Below, piece by piece: positions 16,751-25,794 of a stretch of DNA of 64,000 nt. Position numbers and translations under genes: made by a program. How positions within the stretch are numbered: the stretch's first letter is position 1; every line of letters begins with the position of its first letter. The stretch is from Acetobacteraceae bacterium (GTDB lineage: Bacteria > Pseudomonadota > Alphaproteobacteria > Acetobacterales > Acetobacteraceae). The stretch covers positions 1 through 64,000 of the forward strand of contig PLXO01000214.1 of NCBI GenBank assembly GCA_003151425.1. The letters are read 5' to 3'. The notes beneath the pieces are model-generated. The model was not told the DNA's origin and ran no database searches. It saw nothing but the letters and a program-made list of their open reading frames with translations.

Positions 16751-17017
16751 GACGCGGCTGGCTTCCTCAGGAAATGGTACTTCTGGGCCACTCACAGCCG
16801 GCTCGAGCCGATGATCGATGCCGCGCGCACCGTCAAGCGCCACTAGGACGGCATCCTCCGCTGGTTCGACAGCAAGATCACCAACGGATTGATTGAGGGT
16901 ATCAACAGCCTGGTGCAGGCCGCCAAGGCCAAGGCTCGGGGATACCGATCAACCCGCAACCTCAAGGCCATGGCCTATCTGCTCGCCGGCAAGCTCGATA
17001 TGCAACTGCCAGCGTGA
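16751..17017 (+). pseudogene. ISL3-family transposase, C-terminal remnant with an internal stop
   Basis: The frame encodes FLRKWYFWATHSRLEPMID, then KRH-stop-DGILRWFDSKITNG, then GINSLVQAAKAKARGYRST and GKLDMQLPA at the end. This is the C-terminal end of an ISL3 DDE transposase. The stop TAG at about 16844 stands where the family has Trp (TGG), so it is a point nonsense change. The N-terminal two thirds are absent. I could not find its terminal inverted repeats. Confidence 0.9.
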
Positions 17018-17453
17018 GATCGTTACTGCCCATGAGAGACAGCGAGGAACCGCACAAAGGCACAAAGGCACAAAGGCACAGAGGAGAATATCAGGCTGAT
17101 CACTTGGTCTTCTGCTCTGTGCCTCTGTGCCTCTGTGTCTCTGTGGTGAGTCTTGCTTCCTGTCATGCGGCAGCAGCACAGATTCCTTCGAACATTGAGT
17201 ATATGAGTCTTTGTTTGGGCGGTATCATTGTGGTCCGCGACACGTTGCACGGACTGGCGAAGGCACGGCGGTCGCCAGCCCCGCCGAAAACTCTCCGCCT
17301 TTTTTCGTCGGAAATGTGGGCCACATCACTGCCAAAAGTGGCGGGCTGCCTTTCCTATGGTCCGGTGAGCCGCGAGGCCTCTACCGTCGGGTTCGTAACG
17401 TGACGCGAGCTTGGCGGGACAGCAAAGCGAGCCTGGAGAAACGGAGAGCAGCC
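17018..17453. repeat. Hairpin element (family H) and upstream region of the mlaC-like gene
   Basis: At about 17053-17088 there are CACAAAGG units ending GCACAGAGGA. At about 17112-17160 the inverted partner reads CTCTGTGCCTCTGTGCCTCT and ends GTGGTGAGTCTTGCT. The arms pair imperfectly here because the left arm has mostly AAAGG units and the right arm CAGAGG units. The remaining 290 bp hold no gene that I can support. Confidence 0.7.
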
Positions 17454-18122
17454 ATGTCGACGAGCACCCGGACCACGACCGCCGCCATCGCCGCCCCGAC
17501 CCTGCGCCGGCGATCCTTGTTCGCCATGCTGGCCCTCGCCGCGATGCCGCTGAGCGCACGTGCGCGCGCCGATACGGCGCCGGCGATCGCGACGGTCCAG
17601 CAGTTCAACGCCGCACTGCTCGCGACGATGAAAAGCGGCCGGCAGACCGGGTTCGCCCAGCGCTTCGAGGCGCTCACGCCCGCGATCGACCAGGCCTTCG
17701 ACCTGCGCGCCGTGCTGGCGGTGTCGGTCGGCCCGAGCTGGGCGGGCCTGCCGCAGGATCAGCAGACCCGGCTGCTGGACGCATTCCGCCGCTACACGGT
17801 GGCGAGCTACGTGGCGAATTTCGACAATTACGCCGGCCAGAGCTTCACCGTCTCGCCCGCGACGCGCGCCCTGGGGACGGACCGGCTGGTCGTACAGAGC
17901 GAGATCGTACCCGCCGACGGCGAGGCGACGAGGCTCGACTATGTGATGCAGCAGACGGCGGCGGGCTGGAAAGTCGTCGATGTGCTCGCCGCAGGCTCGA
18001 TCAGCCGCGTGGCGATGCAGCGCTCGGACTTCCGGCGCATCCTGAGTAGCGGCGGCGGCGAGGCGCTGCTGGCGAGCTTGCAACACAAGACCGCCGACCT
18101 GTCGGGCGGCGCGCTGGCGTAG
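17454..18122 (+). CDS. MlaC/Ttg2D-family phospholipid-binding protein
   Basis: The 222-residue protein has an N-terminal signal (RRRSLFAMLALAAMPLSARARA, cleaved near residue 40) and the MlaC fold: QQFNAALLATMKSG, an FDLRAVLAVSVGPSWAGLP segment, FRRYTVASYVANFDNY and a late WKVVDVLA. MlaC proteins carry phospholipids across the periplasm between outer and inner membrane complexes. The MlaFEDB genes are not nearby, which is common for paralogues; hopanoid-type or stand-alone roles are possible. The ATG at 17454 follows ACGGAGAG. Confidence 0.85.
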   Translation: MSTSTRTTTAAIAAPTLRRRSLFAMLALAAMPLSARARADTAPAIATVQQFNAALLATMKSGRQTGFAQRFEALTPAIDQAFDLRAVLAVSVGPSWAGLPQDQQTRLLDAFRRYTVASYVANFDNYAGQSFTVSPATRALGTDRLVVQSEIVPADGEATRLDYVMQQTAAGWKVVDVLAAGSISRVAMQRSDFRRILSSGGGEALLASLQHKTADLSGGALA

Positions 18123-18134
18123 GGAGTCTGGCGG

Positions 18135-18290
18135 ATGGACCCGAACCTTCGGCCGCCCCACCGCCATTCCCGGAGCTTGGCGAGGCCCCCCGAGGCGAAG
18201 AAAGAGATGTGGCGCGCGTATCTCATCGCGACCGGGATGGCACTGGGGTTGATCGCCGCATGGGCGGTGCTGGTGTCGTTCGCGGCTTGA
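18135..18290 (+). CDS. Small single-span membrane protein
   Basis: This 51-residue ORF starts 12 bases after the mlaC-like gene stop. It has a basic N-terminal half (RPPHRHSRSLARPPEAKK) and one hydrophobic span (YLIATGMALGLIAAWAVLVSF). It is likely co-transcribed with the mlaC-like gene. Its function is unknown. Confidence 0.55.
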   Translation: MDPNLRPPHRHSRSLARPPEAKKEMWRAYLIATGMALGLIAAWAVLVSFAA

Positions 18291-18632
18291 ACCGATGCAG
18301 CGGCGGCTGCGGTGGAGTTTGTCGACGACGCATAGGATGACGCCTGCCGTTTGACGGCCGCCCGGGCAGCCGAGGAGGACCCTGGGCTATGGCATGACCT
18401 GGCGCGGCGCTGGATTGGCGCGCGTCGGCCTGAGCACCATGCCGCGTGGGACGAAGATTGCATCAGCGGCAGGCGTCCATAGACGGGTGTGCATTTCATG
18501 TAGCCGTAAAGCCACGAATTCCGCGGCTGCCGACATGCCGCTGGACGAGTGCCGATTGTCTATTGGCGGACACTCCCTTCGGCACGGGTGCGACGCGTTG
18601 GCCTACTGATGCCAGGCGTGATCGCGATCTGG
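18291..18632. other. Intergenic region, nothing recognised
   Basis: The 342 bp downstream of the small membrane gene and the convergent soxG end contain no supported gene. A 71-codon open frame at 18394-18609 has an unconvincing composition. Confidence 0.4.
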
Positions 18633-19163
18633 TCAGCTCCCGACGACCGGCGCACCGGCGAGTTCCAGCGCGCGGAACAGGCTGCCGGCGTAGCTGATGG
18701 GGCCGGCAAGGTCGTAGCTGGGCAGCGCATCGATCTGCCAGATCTGCACGCCGATATGCGCCGCGATGGTCGATGCGACGTGGCCCGGACGCATGGTGCG
18801 CGGATGCAGGTCGAGCGGCACGCAGCGCGCCAGGACCTCGCGCACCGAGCGGCCCGACAGTCGGACCACCACGCGCGCACCGGTCAGGTCGATCAGCCGC
18901 GCCTGCGCCCGCAGCGAGTCCGCGAGGCGCTGCGTCGCGCCCGCGTCGCCAACTGCCAGGAACTGGCCCGGCGCGGACCAGAGAAGCGCCAACGCGTCGT
19001 CGCCGACCCAGCAGCCGGGATCCGGCAGCGCGAGACCGGCATGGTCGTGCAGCGCCTCCGCCAGCACCGCCGCACCGCCGCCCGGGACGGCGCCCGGGAC
19101 GGCGACGGAGACCATGCCAAGCCCGACCCGAAGGTGAGCGCTTATCCCGATCGTGTCAGACAC
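18633..19163 (-). CDS. soxG: Sarcosine oxidase, gamma subunit
   Basis: The 176-residue protein matches the gamma subunit of heterotetrameric sarcosine oxidase: SGRSVREVLARCVPLDLHPR and IWQIDALPSYDLAGP are typical. The gamma subunit caps the alpha/beta core. The GTG at 19161-19163 is chosen because it overlaps the soxA stop by 8 bases, the usual coupled arrangement; an upstream ATG at 19202 would overlap by 47. It is the last gene of soxBDAG. Confidence 0.9.
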   Translation of the reverse strand: MSDTIGISAHLRVGLGMVSVAVPGAVPGGGAAVLAEALHDHAGLALPDPGCWVGDDALALLWSAPGQFLAVGDAGATQRLADSLRAQARLIDLTGARVVVRLSGRSVREVLARCVPLDLHPRTMRPGHVASTIAAHIGVQIWQIDALPSYDLAGPISYAGSLFRALELAGAPVVGS

Positions 19164-22100
19164 GCAGCCGCGCTCCTTCCGGGTCGATGTGGCACGGGGC
19201 AACCACCGTCAGCTCGACCGTCTCGGCGCGCAGCGGATCGCAGGCGCGGATCGGCTCGCCCAGTCGCGCCATGCCGCCGGCGAGGAAGCCAAGCCCGATC
19301 CAATGGCCGAGCGTCGGCGAGTAGGTGACCGAGCTCATCCAGCCCTGGTCGTTCGCGATCGTTGCCGCAGCACCTGGTGCAATGAAATGCGCCCCGGACC
19401 GCAGCCGGCTCGTGCGGTCCACCGGACGCAGCCCGACCAGCGATGGCCGGTCCGGCGCGAGCAGCGCGGGGCGCTGTGTCAGCGCGCGACCAATAAAATC
19501 CTTCCGCTTCGACATCATACGCGCCAGGCCGAGGTCGCCCGCCGTGGTCTGGCCATTCAGCTCGCCGCCGGCCGGATGGCCTTTTTCGATGCGCAGGCAC
19601 CCCAGCGCCTCGGTGCCATAGGGCAGGATGCCGAATTTTTCGCCCGCCTGGATCAGCGCGCGGATCGCCGCCTCGCCGCTGGCCGCCGGCACCGCGATTT
19701 CGTACGCCAGCTCGCCGGAAAACGAGATCCGGAACAGCCGCACGCCGACCCCGCCGAGCATGCTGGCGGTACCGGCTTCCATATAGGGAAACGCCTCATT
19801 GGACAGATCGCAGCCGGGATCGAGCGCCGCCGCCAGCACGTCGCGCGCGCGCGGACCGGCGAGCGAGAACTGCGCCCAGCGATCGGTGACGGAGACGAAA
19901 TGGACATCGAGCTCCGGCCACAGCACCTGGTGGCAGAATTCCATGTGCGCCAGCACCGGGCCGGCATTCGCGGTCGTCGTTGTGATGATGAACCGGTCCG
20001 GTTCCAGCCGCGCGACCGTGCCGTCGTCCAGCACCAGCCCGTCCTCGCGCAGCATCAGGCCGTAGCGCGCGCGCCCGACCGGTAGCGAGGAAAACGTGTT
20101 GATGTAGAGACGGTCGAGCAGGCGGCCGCAATCCGGCCCGACCATCTCGATCTTGCCCAGCGTCGAGACATCGCAGACGCCGACGGCGTTGCGCACCGCG
20201 AGCGCCTCGCGGCTCGCTGCCTGCTGCCAGTCGGCATCGCCCGCCCGCGCGAAGTGCGAGGCGCGCAGCCAGGCGCCCGCCTCGGTGAACACGGCGCCCT
20301 GCGCGGCGGCCCAGCCATGCGCCGGCGTCAGCCTTGTCGGGCGGAAGTCGTGACCGCGATCGTGGCCGGCGAGCGCACCGATCGCCACCGGCGTGTAGGG
20401 CGGGCGCAGCCGCGTCGTGCCGGTCTGCTCGATGTTTTGGCCCGTCAGCGCCGCCATGAGCGCCAGTCCGGTCACGTTGGCGGTGCGGCCCTGGTCGGTC
20501 GCCATGCCGAGCGTGGTGTAGCGCTTCAGGTGCTCGACGGAGCGGAAGCCTTCGCGATGCGCGATTGTTACGTCGTCGACGGTGACGTCGTGCTGGAAAT
20601 CGACGAACGCCTTGCCGGAGACGGCGTACTGAGAATCGACGAGCCCATTGCCTTGCTCGTCGTGATCGAAGTCGTCGGACCGCTTGCCGGCGACGCGCGG
20701 CAGCCAGAGCGCGGAGGCCGCCCTCTCGTCCGGGTCCGCGCGCGGGGGGACCGGCGCCGGGCCGTCGAAGCCGCAGGATGCGGCCGCGTTGGCGCCCGCC
20801 TGTGCCCCGTCAGCCAGCGCGTCCGCCAGGCCGAACCGCGCCCGTGCCGCGCCAGCGACCAGCATGCCTTGCGGCAGTTCGCCCGGGACGAAGGCGGACG
20901 CCGTGTCGTCCCAGACCGGTTTGCCGCCGAGATGCGTGGACAGCGCCAGCGCCGGATTCCAGCCGCCGGCCATGGCGAGCAGATCGGCGCCGACCCGGTG
21001 CGTGCCGCCGGACGCGTCGATCACGTCCACCGCGTGCAATCCGTGCGCCCCGCGTGCCGAGGTCACGCGGCCGCCGGCGAACAACCGCGCGCCCGCCTGC
21101 GCCGCCAGTGCTTGCAGGGGGGCCGGCACGTCGGTGCGCCGGTCTACCACGGCGGCCACGCGCAGGCCGTGGTGCAGGCAGTCGGCCAGCGTGCGCCAAC
21201 CCTCATCACCGGACGTGGCGATGACCACCTCACGCCCGGGCGCCACGGCAAAGCGGTTGAGGTAGGCGCGCACGGCGCCAGCCAGCATCACGCCCGGGCG
21301 GTCGTTGCCGGCAAACAGCAGCGGCCGTTCCGTGGCGCCGGCGGCAAGGACGGCGCGGCGCGCGATGATCCGCCAGCAGCGCTGCCGCGGCTCTTGCGGG
21401 CCAGAGTGCGGAGGTCCGGACTGCGAACGCCCGGGCGGCGGATCTCCGGGCTGCGGATCTCCGGGGTGTGGACGACCAGGCGGAGGCAACCCGGGCTGAG
21501 GATGAGGAAGCCCAGGCCGGGCAAGATGGTCGGCCACGCGTTCCAGGGCGCCATAGGTGCCGTGGTCGTAGGCGCCGAACACCGTCGTCCGACGCAGGAT
21601 GCGAACCTCGGTCAGCGCGGCCAGCTCCGCCTCGGCGGCTGCGGCCCACGCGACGCCCGGCTGGTGGTCGACCACCGCGCGCTCGGCCAGCAGCCGGCCG
21701 CCGGGCCGAAAATCCTCATCGCACAGCACAACGCGTGCGCCACGCCGCCCGGCTGCCAGCGCGGCGGCGAGCCCCGCCGGGCCGGCGCCGATCACCAGCA
21801 CGTCGCAGAACAGCGTCGCGCGTTCATAGAGGTCCGGGTCCGCCACGCCCGACGCGCGTCCAAGCCCGGCGGCCCGGCGGATCAACGGCTCGTAGAACCG
21901 CTCCCAGAACGAAGCCGGCCACATGAAGGTCTTGTAGTAGAAGCCGGCCTTGAGCAGCGGCGCGAACAGGCCGTTCATCGCCATCAGGTCAAAGCGCAGC
22001 GAGGGAAAGCGGTTTTGGCTCGTCGCCCGCAGCCCGGCGAACAGTTCGATCATCGTTGCCGGTGTGTTCGGCTCGCGCCACGCGCCGTCGCGCAGCTCCA

Positions 22101-22347
22101 CCAGCGCGTTCGGCTCCTCCGACCCCGCGGACTGAATGCCGCGCGGGCGGTGGTACTTGAACGACCGTCCGACCAGGCGGACGCCGTTGGCGAGCAGCGC
22201 CGAGGCGAGCGTGTCGCCGTGCAGTCCGGCGAGATCGTGCTCGTCGAAGCGGAACGGCAGCGTCGTTCCGCGATCGATCAGGCCGCCGGAGGCGAGCCGC
22301 TGCGTCTGGCCGGATGGGCCCGTAACGACATTGCCGGCGTGGCTCAT
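19156..22347 (-). CDS. soxA: Sarcosine oxidase, alpha subunit
   Basis: The 1063-residue protein binds NAD and, in its C-terminal GcvT-like half, tetrahydrofolate, which accepts the methyl carbon. The order is an N-terminal 2Fe-2S-like fold (FRFDEHDLAGLHGDTLASAL), a Rossmann domain with VIGAGPAGLAAALAAGRRGA near residue 185, and the folate-binding domain from about residue 690 (GLMLREDGLVLDDGTVARLE). An unusual proline-glycine repeat of about 45 residues (PGLPPPGRPHPGDPQPGDPP and more) interrupts the Rossmann region at about residues 274-318. Start ATG overlaps the soxD stop in ATGA. Confidence 0.95.
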   Translation of the reverse strand: MSHAGNVVTGPSGQTQRLASGGLIDRGTTLPFRFDEHDLAGLHGDTLASALLANGVRLVGRSFKYHRPRGIQSAGSEEPNALVELRDGAWREPNTPATMIELFAGLRATSQNRFPSLRFDLMAMNGLFAPLLKAGFYYKTFMWPASFWERFYEPLIRRAAGLGRASGVADPDLYERATLFCDVLVIGAGPAGLAAALAAGRRGARVVLCDEDFRPGGRLLAERAVVDHQPGVAWAAAAEAELAALTEVRILRRTTVFGAYDHGTYGALERVADHLARPGLPHPQPGLPPPGRPHPGDPQPGDPPPGRSQSGPPHSGPQEPRQRCWRIIARRAVLAAGATERPLLFAGNDRPGVMLAGAVRAYLNRFAVAPGREVVIATSGDEGWRTLADCLHHGLRVAAVVDRRTDVPAPLQALAAQAGARLFAGGRVTSARGAHGLHAVDVIDASGGTHRVGADLLAMAGGWNPALALSTHLGGKPVWDDTASAFVPGELPQGMLVAGAARARFGLADALADGAQAGANAAASCGFDGPAPVPPRADPDERAASALWLPRVAGKRSDDFDHDEQGNGLVDSQYAVSGKAFVDFQHDVTVDDVTIAHREGFRSVEHLKRYTTLGMATDQGRTANVTGLALMAALTGQNIEQTGTTRLRPPYTPVAIGALAGHDRGHDFRPTRLTPAHGWAAAQGAVFTEAGAWLRASHFARAGDADWQQAASREALAVRNAVGVCDVSTLGKIEMVGPDCGRLLDRLYINTFSSLPVGRARYGLMLREDGLVLDDGTVARLEPDRFIITTTTANAGPVLAHMEFCHQVLWPELDVHFVSVTDRWAQFSLAGPRARDVLAAALDPGCDLSNEAFPYMEAGTASMLGGVGVRLFRISFSGELAYEIAVPAASGEAAIRALIQAGEKFGILPYGTEALGCLRIEKGHPAGGELNGQTTAGDLGLARMMSKRKDFIGRALTQRPALLAPDRPSLVGLRPVDRTSRLRSGAHFIAPGAAATIANDQGWMSSVTYSPTLGHWIGLGFLAGGMARLGEPIRACDPLRAETVELTVVAPCHIDPEGARLRV
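21395..21525 (-). repeat. In-frame 15-bp repeat expansion inside soxA
   Basis: The coding strand has successive 15-bp units that encode PG-x-P-x pentapeptides (PGLPP, PGRPH, PGDPQ, PGDPP, PGRSQ). The stretch replaces what should be a short surface loop, and it keeps the frame. Confidence 0.8.
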
Positions 22348-22619
22348 GCCGCCGCATCCCCAAGGCGCAGTCGCATCGCGTCCTGCGCGCCGGCGATTGC
22401 GTGGGAGCGCGTATCGCGCGTCACCACCAGCCAGCGTCGGCAGCCATAGACATGCTGCCACAGCTCGCGATGCACCCCAACCGGATTGTCGCGGAGATAG
22501 ACGTAGTCGTGCCACGCTTCGATCGGCGCATCTGCCGCCGGGCGCTGGGGATCGGCCGCGCCGAGGTAGGAAAACTCCTCGCTGCCGCGCTCGCCGCAAT
22601 GCGGACAGGGAATGCGCAT
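22344..22619 (-). CDS. soxD: Sarcosine oxidase, delta subunit
   Basis: The 91-residue protein begins MRIPCPHCGERGSEEFSYLG, the zinc-binding CxxC start of SoxD, and continues with WHDYVYLRDNPVGVHRELW. The delta subunit binds zinc and stabilises the complex. It lies 24 bases after soxB and overlaps soxA by 4 bases. Confidence 0.95.
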   Translation of the reverse strand: MRIPCPHCGERGSEEFSYLGAADPQRPAADAPIEAWHDYVYLRDNPVGVHRELWQHVYGCRRWLVVTRDTRSHAIAGAQDAMRLRLGDAAA

Positions 22620-22643
22620 CGGTTCCTCGGTGCCTGTTGGGTC

Positions 22644-23894
22644 TCAGTGCTTGTTCGGCGTGGGCCCGGCGCCCCGTTCGTCGATCAGCGCGCCGGTAGC
22701 GAAACGATCCAGCCGCATCGCGGCATTCAGCCGGTGCGGCGCATCCTTGGCAATCGTGTGAGCGAAGCACCAGCCGGAGGCCGGCGTCGCCTTGAAGCCG
22801 CCGTAGCACCAGCCGGTGTTGAGATAGAGCCCGTCGATCGGCGCGCGGTCGATGATCGGCGAGCCATCCATCGACATGTCCATGATGCCGCCCCACGACC
22901 GCACCACGCGCAGGCGGCCGAGCATCGGCAGCATGGCCATGCAGGCCTCCATCACGGCCTCGACCACCGGCAGGTTGCCGCGCTGGGCGTAGGAGTTGTA
23001 GCCGTCGATGTCACCACCGAACACCAGGCCGCCCTTGTCGGACTGGCTGATGTAGAGATGCTCGGCGCCGAAGGTGACCACGCCGTCGATCAGCGGCTTG
23101 ATTGCCTCCGAAACGAAAGCCTGCAGCACGTGGCTTTCGATCGGCAGGCGCAGCCCGGCCATTGCCGCGAGGCGCGAGGAATGCCCGGCCACCACCAGCC
23201 CGACCTTGTTGGCACCGATGGGGCCGCGCGTTGTGTCCACGCCCGTTACGCGACCGTTGCTGATGGTGATGCCGGTGACCTCGCAGTTCTGCAGGATGTC
23301 GACGCCGCGGCGGTCGGCGGCGCGCGCGAAGCCCCACACGACGGCGTCGTGCCGCGCGGTGCCGCCGCGCCGCTGCAGCAGGCCGCCCTTGATCGGGAAG
23401 CGCGCGTTGTCGAAGTCGAGGTAGGGGTGCATGGCGCGCACCTGGGCGGCGTCGAGCAGCTCGGCATCGACGCCGTGCAGCCGCATCCCGTTGCCGCGCC
23501 GCGCCGCCGCGTCGCGCGCGGCATCGGTCGAGAACAGGTTGAGCACGCCGCGCTGGCTGACCATCGCGTTGTAGTTCAGGTCCTGCTCCAGCCCTTCCCA
23601 GAGCTGCATCGAGTGCTCGTAGAATGCCTCGTTGCCCGGCAGCAGGTAGTTGGAGCGGATGATCGTGGTGTTGCGCCCGGCATTGCCCGAGCCGATCCAG
23701 CCCTTCTCCAGCACGGCGACGTTGCTGATGCCGTGCTCGCGCGCGAGGTAGTAGGCGGTGGCCAGGCCATGCCCGCCGCCGCCGACCACCAGCACGTCGT
23801 ACTGGCGCTTCGGCTCGGGGTCGCGCCAGGCCGGCGTCCACCCCGCATTGCCGCGCAGCGCCTCGGCTGCGAGGCGGAGAAAGGAGTAGGTCAT
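22644..23894 (-). CDS. soxB: Sarcosine oxidase, beta subunit
   Basis: The 416-residue catalytic subunit oxidises sarcosine to glycine, with formaldehyde passed to tetrahydrofolate in alpha. It has the FAD-binding motif VLVVGGGGHGLATAYYLAR near residue 33 and ends with the typical DAPHRLNAAMRLDRFATGAL. Beta binds FAD and covalent FMN in characterised enzymes; the FMN-linking His region (ESHVLQAF) is present. The ATG at 23892-23894 gives normal length. It is the first gene of soxBDAG and is divergent from an amino acid ABC transporter. Confidence 0.96.
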   Translation of the reverse strand: MTYSFLRLAAEALRGNAGWTPAWRDPEPKRQYDVLVVGGGGHGLATAYYLAREHGISNVAVLEKGWIGSGNAGRNTTIIRSNYLLPGNEAFYEHSMQLWEGLEQDLNYNAMVSQRGVLNLFSTDAARDAAARRGNGMRLHGVDAELLDAAQVRAMHPYLDFDNARFPIKGGLLQRRGGTARHDAVVWGFARAADRRGVDILQNCEVTGITISNGRVTGVDTTRGPIGANKVGLVVAGHSSRLAAMAGLRLPIESHVLQAFVSEAIKPLIDGVVTFGAEHLYISQSDKGGLVFGGDIDGYNSYAQRGNLPVVEAVMEACMAMLPMLGRLRVVRSWGGIMDMSMDGSPIIDRAPIDGLYLNTGWCYGGFKATPASGWCFAHTIAKDAPHRLNAAMRLDRFATGALIDERGAGPTPNKH

Positions 23895-24151
23895 TCTGAT
23901 TTCCGGTTTGGCACCGGCGAACCGATCGGACAAGCCCCGCGCGACGTGACCGGGACGACGCGAGGTTGCCTGATACCGATGACACGGCGGCACTGCTTCG
24001 GTCGGCGATCTCGGCGGAGGCGGGGCGATGCCGCGCCGGTCGCTTTGCTTCATGGCATTGTCGATGATACGGAAGCTGCGGCCCGCGGCTTGCGCGGACG
24101 CCGGCGGACCCGTTGCACGCGCGCCCGGGCCACCCATTTCGGAGTCACGCC

Positions 24152-24973
24152 ATGCAACGACTGATTGCGTTTCTATTGCTATTGTTCGCCTGCTGCCTCG
24201 CGGCCGCGCCGGTCCGCGCCGACGACACACTCGCCGGGGTGAAACAGAAGGGCACGCTGGTGGTCGGCGTGAAGAACGACTACCGGCCGTGGGGTTTCAT
24301 CGACCCATCCGGGAAGATCGTCGGGCTGGAGATCGATCTCGCGCAGGAAGTGGCGGACAAGATCGGCGTGAAGCTGGAGCCGGTGCCGGTGACGGCGGTG
24401 AACCGGATGGAGTTCCTGCGCCAGGGCCGGATCGATCTGGTCATTGCAACGCTGGGCGATACGCCGGAGCGGCGCAAGATCATCGGCATGGTGGAGCCGA
24501 ACTATTTCGCCGGCGCGACGAACGTGCTGGCGCCGAAATCGGCGGGATTGAAGAGCTGGTCCGACCTGAAGGGGAAAAAGGTCTGCGCGGTGCAGGGCGC
24601 CTATTACAACCGGCGCGTGGCACAGCTTTACCAGCCTGACATGGTGGTGTTCCCCGCCGTGCCGGACGGGATGAACGCGCTGGCGGCGGGGAACTGCGTC
24701 GCGTTCCTGTTCGACGACACGCTGATCGAGTCAACGCTGTCCAGCGGCGATCCGAAATGGGCGAGCTACGAGATGCCGTTGCCGTCCGAGGATCCACAGC
24801 TCTGGGCGATGGCCGTGCGGCTGGAGGACCTGGATAGCCCGTTCGGCAAGCTGCTCAGCCAGATGAGCACGGCGTGGCTGAAAAGCGGGCATATCATCGC
24901 GCTGGAAGCGAAATGGGGCATCAAGCCCAGCCCGTATCTGCAGGAGATGAAGCAGAAGCTGGCGGGGAACTGA
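24152..24973 (+). CDS. Polar amino acid ABC transporter substrate-binding protein (family 3)
   Basis: The 273-residue periplasmic protein has a Sec signal (LIAFLLLLFACCLAAAPVRA) and family 3 features: GTLVVGVKNDYRPWGFIDPS, GLEIDLAQEVADKIGVKLE, and NRMEFLRQGRIDLVIATLGDT. It lies divergent to soxBDAG, 257 bp away, and begins a four-gene transport operon. Sarcosine, dimethylglycine, glycine or a related substrate is plausible from context, but specificity cannot be read from the sequence. Confidence 0.93.
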   Translation: MQRLIAFLLLLFACCLAAAPVRADDTLAGVKQKGTLVVGVKNDYRPWGFIDPSGKIVGLEIDLAQEVADKIGVKLEPVPVTAVNRMEFLRQGRIDLVIATLGDTPERRKIIGMVEPNYFAGATNVLAPKSAGLKSWSDLKGKKVCAVQGAYYNRRVAQLYQPDMVVFPAVPDGMNALAAGNCVAFLFDDTLIESTLSSGDPKWASYEMPLPSEDPQLWAMAVRLEDLDSPFGKLLSQMSTAWLKSGHIIALEAKWGIKPSPYLQEMKQKLAGN

Positions 24974-24990
24974 GGAGAAGCCGAGTGTTT

Positions 24991-25025
24991 CCCGTCATGG
25001 CCGGCCCCCGGGTCATGACGGGGGT
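24991..25025. repeat. REP-type palindrome (family B), short copy
   Basis: CCCGTCATGGCCGG and CCGGGTCATGACGGG lie between the binding-protein gene and the first permease gene. The hairpin could adjust expression of the binding protein relative to the permeases. Confidence 0.7.
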
Positions 25026-25047
25026 GGCCGCCGCCTGAGCGGACCTG

Positions 25048-25794
25048 ATGCACGGTCACCTCGCCGATATGTTCCGTTTTATCAACGATGGCTACGGGCT
25101 GAACTTCTCGCCCTTCACCGACGCGTTCGATGGGCAGCGGTTTCTGCTCGGGTTACGCACGACGATCGAGCTGTCGCTGACCTGCATCCTGTTCTCGGTT
25201 CTGCTCGGGGCGTTTGGCGCCTGGCTGCTGTCGACCCGATCCCGACTCGCACACGGCGCGGTGCGCTGCTACGTGCAGGCGTTCCGCAACACGCCGCCGC
25301 TGGTGCAGCTTACGTTCTTCTATTTCGCGGTCGGCAGCCTGTTTCATTCCGCGGCCGGAGCACAGGCAGGCGCGCCGCTGATCGACGGCTACGGGTGGGC
25401 GGTGATCTCGTTCAGCCTGCTGGCCGGGGCCTTCAACGTGGAAATCTTCCGCTCCGGCATCGAGGCGGTGCCGCCGACCATGGTCGAGGCCGCTGAGGGG
25501 CTCGGCTTCAGCCGGTTGCAAACCTATCGCTACGTGCTGGCGCCGCTCGGGCTGCGGATCTGCTTGCCCGCGCTGACCAACAACCTGGTCAACCTGGTGA
25601 AGACGACCACCCTGGCTTATGCGATCGGCGTGCCGGAACTGCTGTATGCCGCGTCGCAGATCTGGTCCGAGGTGATGAACGTGCGCGAAATGATGTATCT
25701 GCTGCTTGCGGTCTACATCGCGCTGATCGCAGTCCTGGTCTGGATGATGGAGCGCTGGGAGCGGGCGCTGCGGATGCCCGGCTACGCGCCGTGA
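25048..25794 (+). CDS. Amino acid ABC transporter permease (HisMQ type), subunit 1
   Basis: The 248-residue inner-membrane protein has about five hydrophobic spans, the FRNTPPLVQLTFFYF motif and the EAA loop (EAAEGLGFSRLQTYRYVLAPLG), which touches the ATPase. It forms the channel with the next gene product. The stop overlaps the next GTG start by 4 bases. Confidence 0.94.
   Translation: MHGHLADMFRFINDGYGLNFSPFTDAFDGQRFLLGLRTTIELSLTCILFSVLLGAFGAWLLSTRSRLAHGAVRCYVQAFRNTPPLVQLTFFYFAVGSLFHSAAGAQAGAPLIDGYGWAVISFSLLAGAFNVEIFRSGIEAVPPTMVEAAEGLGFSRLQTYRYVLAPLGLRICLPALTNNLVNLVKTTTLAYAIGVPELLYAASQIWSEVMNVREMMYLLLAVYIALIAVLVWMMERWERALRMPGYAP

Noticed and set aside
13208-17453. Genomic island integrated at tRNA-Ser
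   Set aside because: The region has accessory genes, but I found no second copy of the tRNA 3' end and no integrase gene.
23895-24151. Glycine riboswitch between soxB and the ABC transporter
   Set aside because: The expected conserved GGAGAG and paired aptamer elements are not visible.
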